Source: Prochlorococcaceae cyanobacterium jk18x22bins.40
GTDB taxonomy: Bacteria; Cyanobacteriota; Cyanobacteriia; PCC-6307; Cyanobiaceae
DNA length: 64,000 bases
Assembly: GCA_022826155.1 (NCBI GenBank)
Contig: JAJDVL010000046.1
Location: forward strand, 1 to 64,000
Direction of reading: 5' to 3'
Made by a program: the position numbers and the translations under genes. Positions 63,494-64,000 of the stretch are shown one piece after another; position 1 is the stretch's first letter; each line of letters opens with the position of its first letter. The notes beneath the pieces were generated by a model. It did no database searches, was not told the origin of the DNA, and saw only the letters and a program-made list of their open reading frames with translations.

Positions 63494-64000
63494 ATGAAGG
63501 CATCCAGGCTTGGGGAGGGTGTTGAGGTGCGGCCGGCACAGGTGTTGAGGCCGTCCCGGCGCCCGGCGCCCCGGACACTGGACCATTGCCTGCAAACGGT
63601 GCAGCAGCGGTGGACGGGCCCCATGGCCCGGCTCGGCCGGCAGTGGTCCCGCTGGGCCGGCCCCAGCCTGGCGGAACACAGCCGTCCCCTCAGCCTCCAC
63701 GGGCGCACCCTGACGGTGGCCGTGGACAACCCCCATTGGCTCCAGGCGGTGCAGTACAGCCGTCACCAACTGTTGGGGCGTTTGCAGGCTGCCGGCTTTG
63801 CCGTCACGGCGCTGCGCCTGCAACAGCGGGCGCAGCGGCCCCTGGCGGGCCTGGACGGGCGGCACCAGCAGCAGAGTTGGGCACAACACCCCAGCCGCCC
63901 TCAGGCGGGGGCAGGTCTCTGTCAGCGTTGCAACACACCCACGCCCCAAGGGGAGTTGCAGCGCTGGGGGCACTGCTGCTTCTGCCAGCGGGAATCCTTG
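63494..64000 (+). CDS. DciA-like DUF721 protein, cut by the window end
   Basis: At least 169 residues, open to the last base. ATG 63494 starts MKASRLGEGVEVRPAQVLRP. The DUF721 core reads LGRQWSRWAGPSLAEHSRPL, then SLHGRTLTVAVDNPHWLQAV and QYSRHQLLGRLQAAGFAV, the fold of the replicative-helicase loader DciA. A cysteine-rich end (LCQRCNTPTPQGELQRWGHC, CFCQRESL) is typical of marine picocyanobacteria, so the stop is probably only a few codons past the edge. It is divergent from the coiled-coil gene. Confidence 0.8.
   Translation, partial: MKASRLGEGVEVRPAQVLRPSRRPAPRTLDHCLQTVQQRWTGPMARLGRQWSRWAGPSLAEHSRPLSLHGRTLTVAVDNPHWLQAVQYSRHQLLGRLQAAGFAVTALRLQQRAQRPLAGLDGRHQQQSWAQHPSRPQAGAGLCQRCNTPTPQGELQRWGHCCFCQRESL

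Overview
The window is a dense, GC-rich stretch of a cyanobacterial chromosome. It is most like the marine Synechococcus/Prochlorococcus lineage: psbD-psbC with the usual short overlap, ndhO, crtL, rpaB, spsA, a glucosylglycerate cluster, a hercynine/ergothioneine cluster with its two cyanobacterial helper genes, and many short conserved genes typical of picocyanobacteria. Degraded genes, transposon scraps, coiled-coil repeats and foreign AT-rich pieces resemble a host-associated lineage (for example sponge-associated Synechococcus). That is inference; nothing in the window names a species.

Region by region: 1-2.5 kb holds PSII D2 and CP43. 2.5-5.3 kb holds maf, a small cyanobacterial gene, cobQ and a ferredoxin. 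5.3-5.64 kb is a wrecked beta-carbonic anhydrase. 5.7-9.3 kb carries a DUF2808 protein, cysK, a J-domain protein, ndhO and a sugar-nucleotide epimerase-like gene. 9.3-15.4 kb is mostly minus strand: a small membrane protein, a lipid-A-disaccharide-synthase-like glycosyltransferase, a TPR protein, cobL, a GH10-like hydrolase and murG. 15.4-20.9 kb carries a secreted unknown, an NnrU/Z-ISO-like protein, grpE and pilB-pilC without pilT. 20.9-24.8 kb is glucosylglycerate metabolism (gpgP, a GH13 phosphorylase, gpgS).

24.8-32.7 kb has a DUF1830 gene, a DedA gene, ssb, and the run mreB-mreC-mreD-sugar binding lipoprotein-rpaB-lysS. 32.8-37.2 kb is the hercynine pathway (egtB, egtD and two helpers) with a second cysteine synthase divergent from it. 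37.2-40.7 kb starts with smpB and then becomes a mosaic accessory islet: a 15-C tract, a perfect 18-bp inverted repeat, an SLH-domain chimera, a TbpB-like surface lipoprotein, a MITE-like element and a coiled-coil gene remnant. 40.7-57.7 kb is housekeeping again: rubrerythrin, an IscA-like carrier, rpmB, crtL, rsmG, spsA, mraY, argG, rpsF, tic20, aroE, dnaK, gloB, larC and a UPF0104 membrane protein.

57.7-60.2 kb is a second accessory patch: direct repeats, an IS1595 transposase fragment, a second copy of the coiled-coil remnant and an AT-rich AAA/STAND-type ATPase. 60.2-64 kb has an SLH/OprB porin, vipp1/pspA, a membrane-anchored coiled-coil protein with 18-residue repeats, and a dciA-like gene cut by the window edge.

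Functional themes are photosynthesis, envelope and cell-shape synthesis (murG, mraY, mreBCD), compatible solutes (glucosylglycerate and sucrose) and thiol chemistry (two cysteine synthases and hercynine). The most unusual material is the mosaic islet at 38.1-40.6 kb and the patch at 57.7-59.6 kb, which share a repeated gene fragment. No tRNA, rRNA or CRISPR array was seen.
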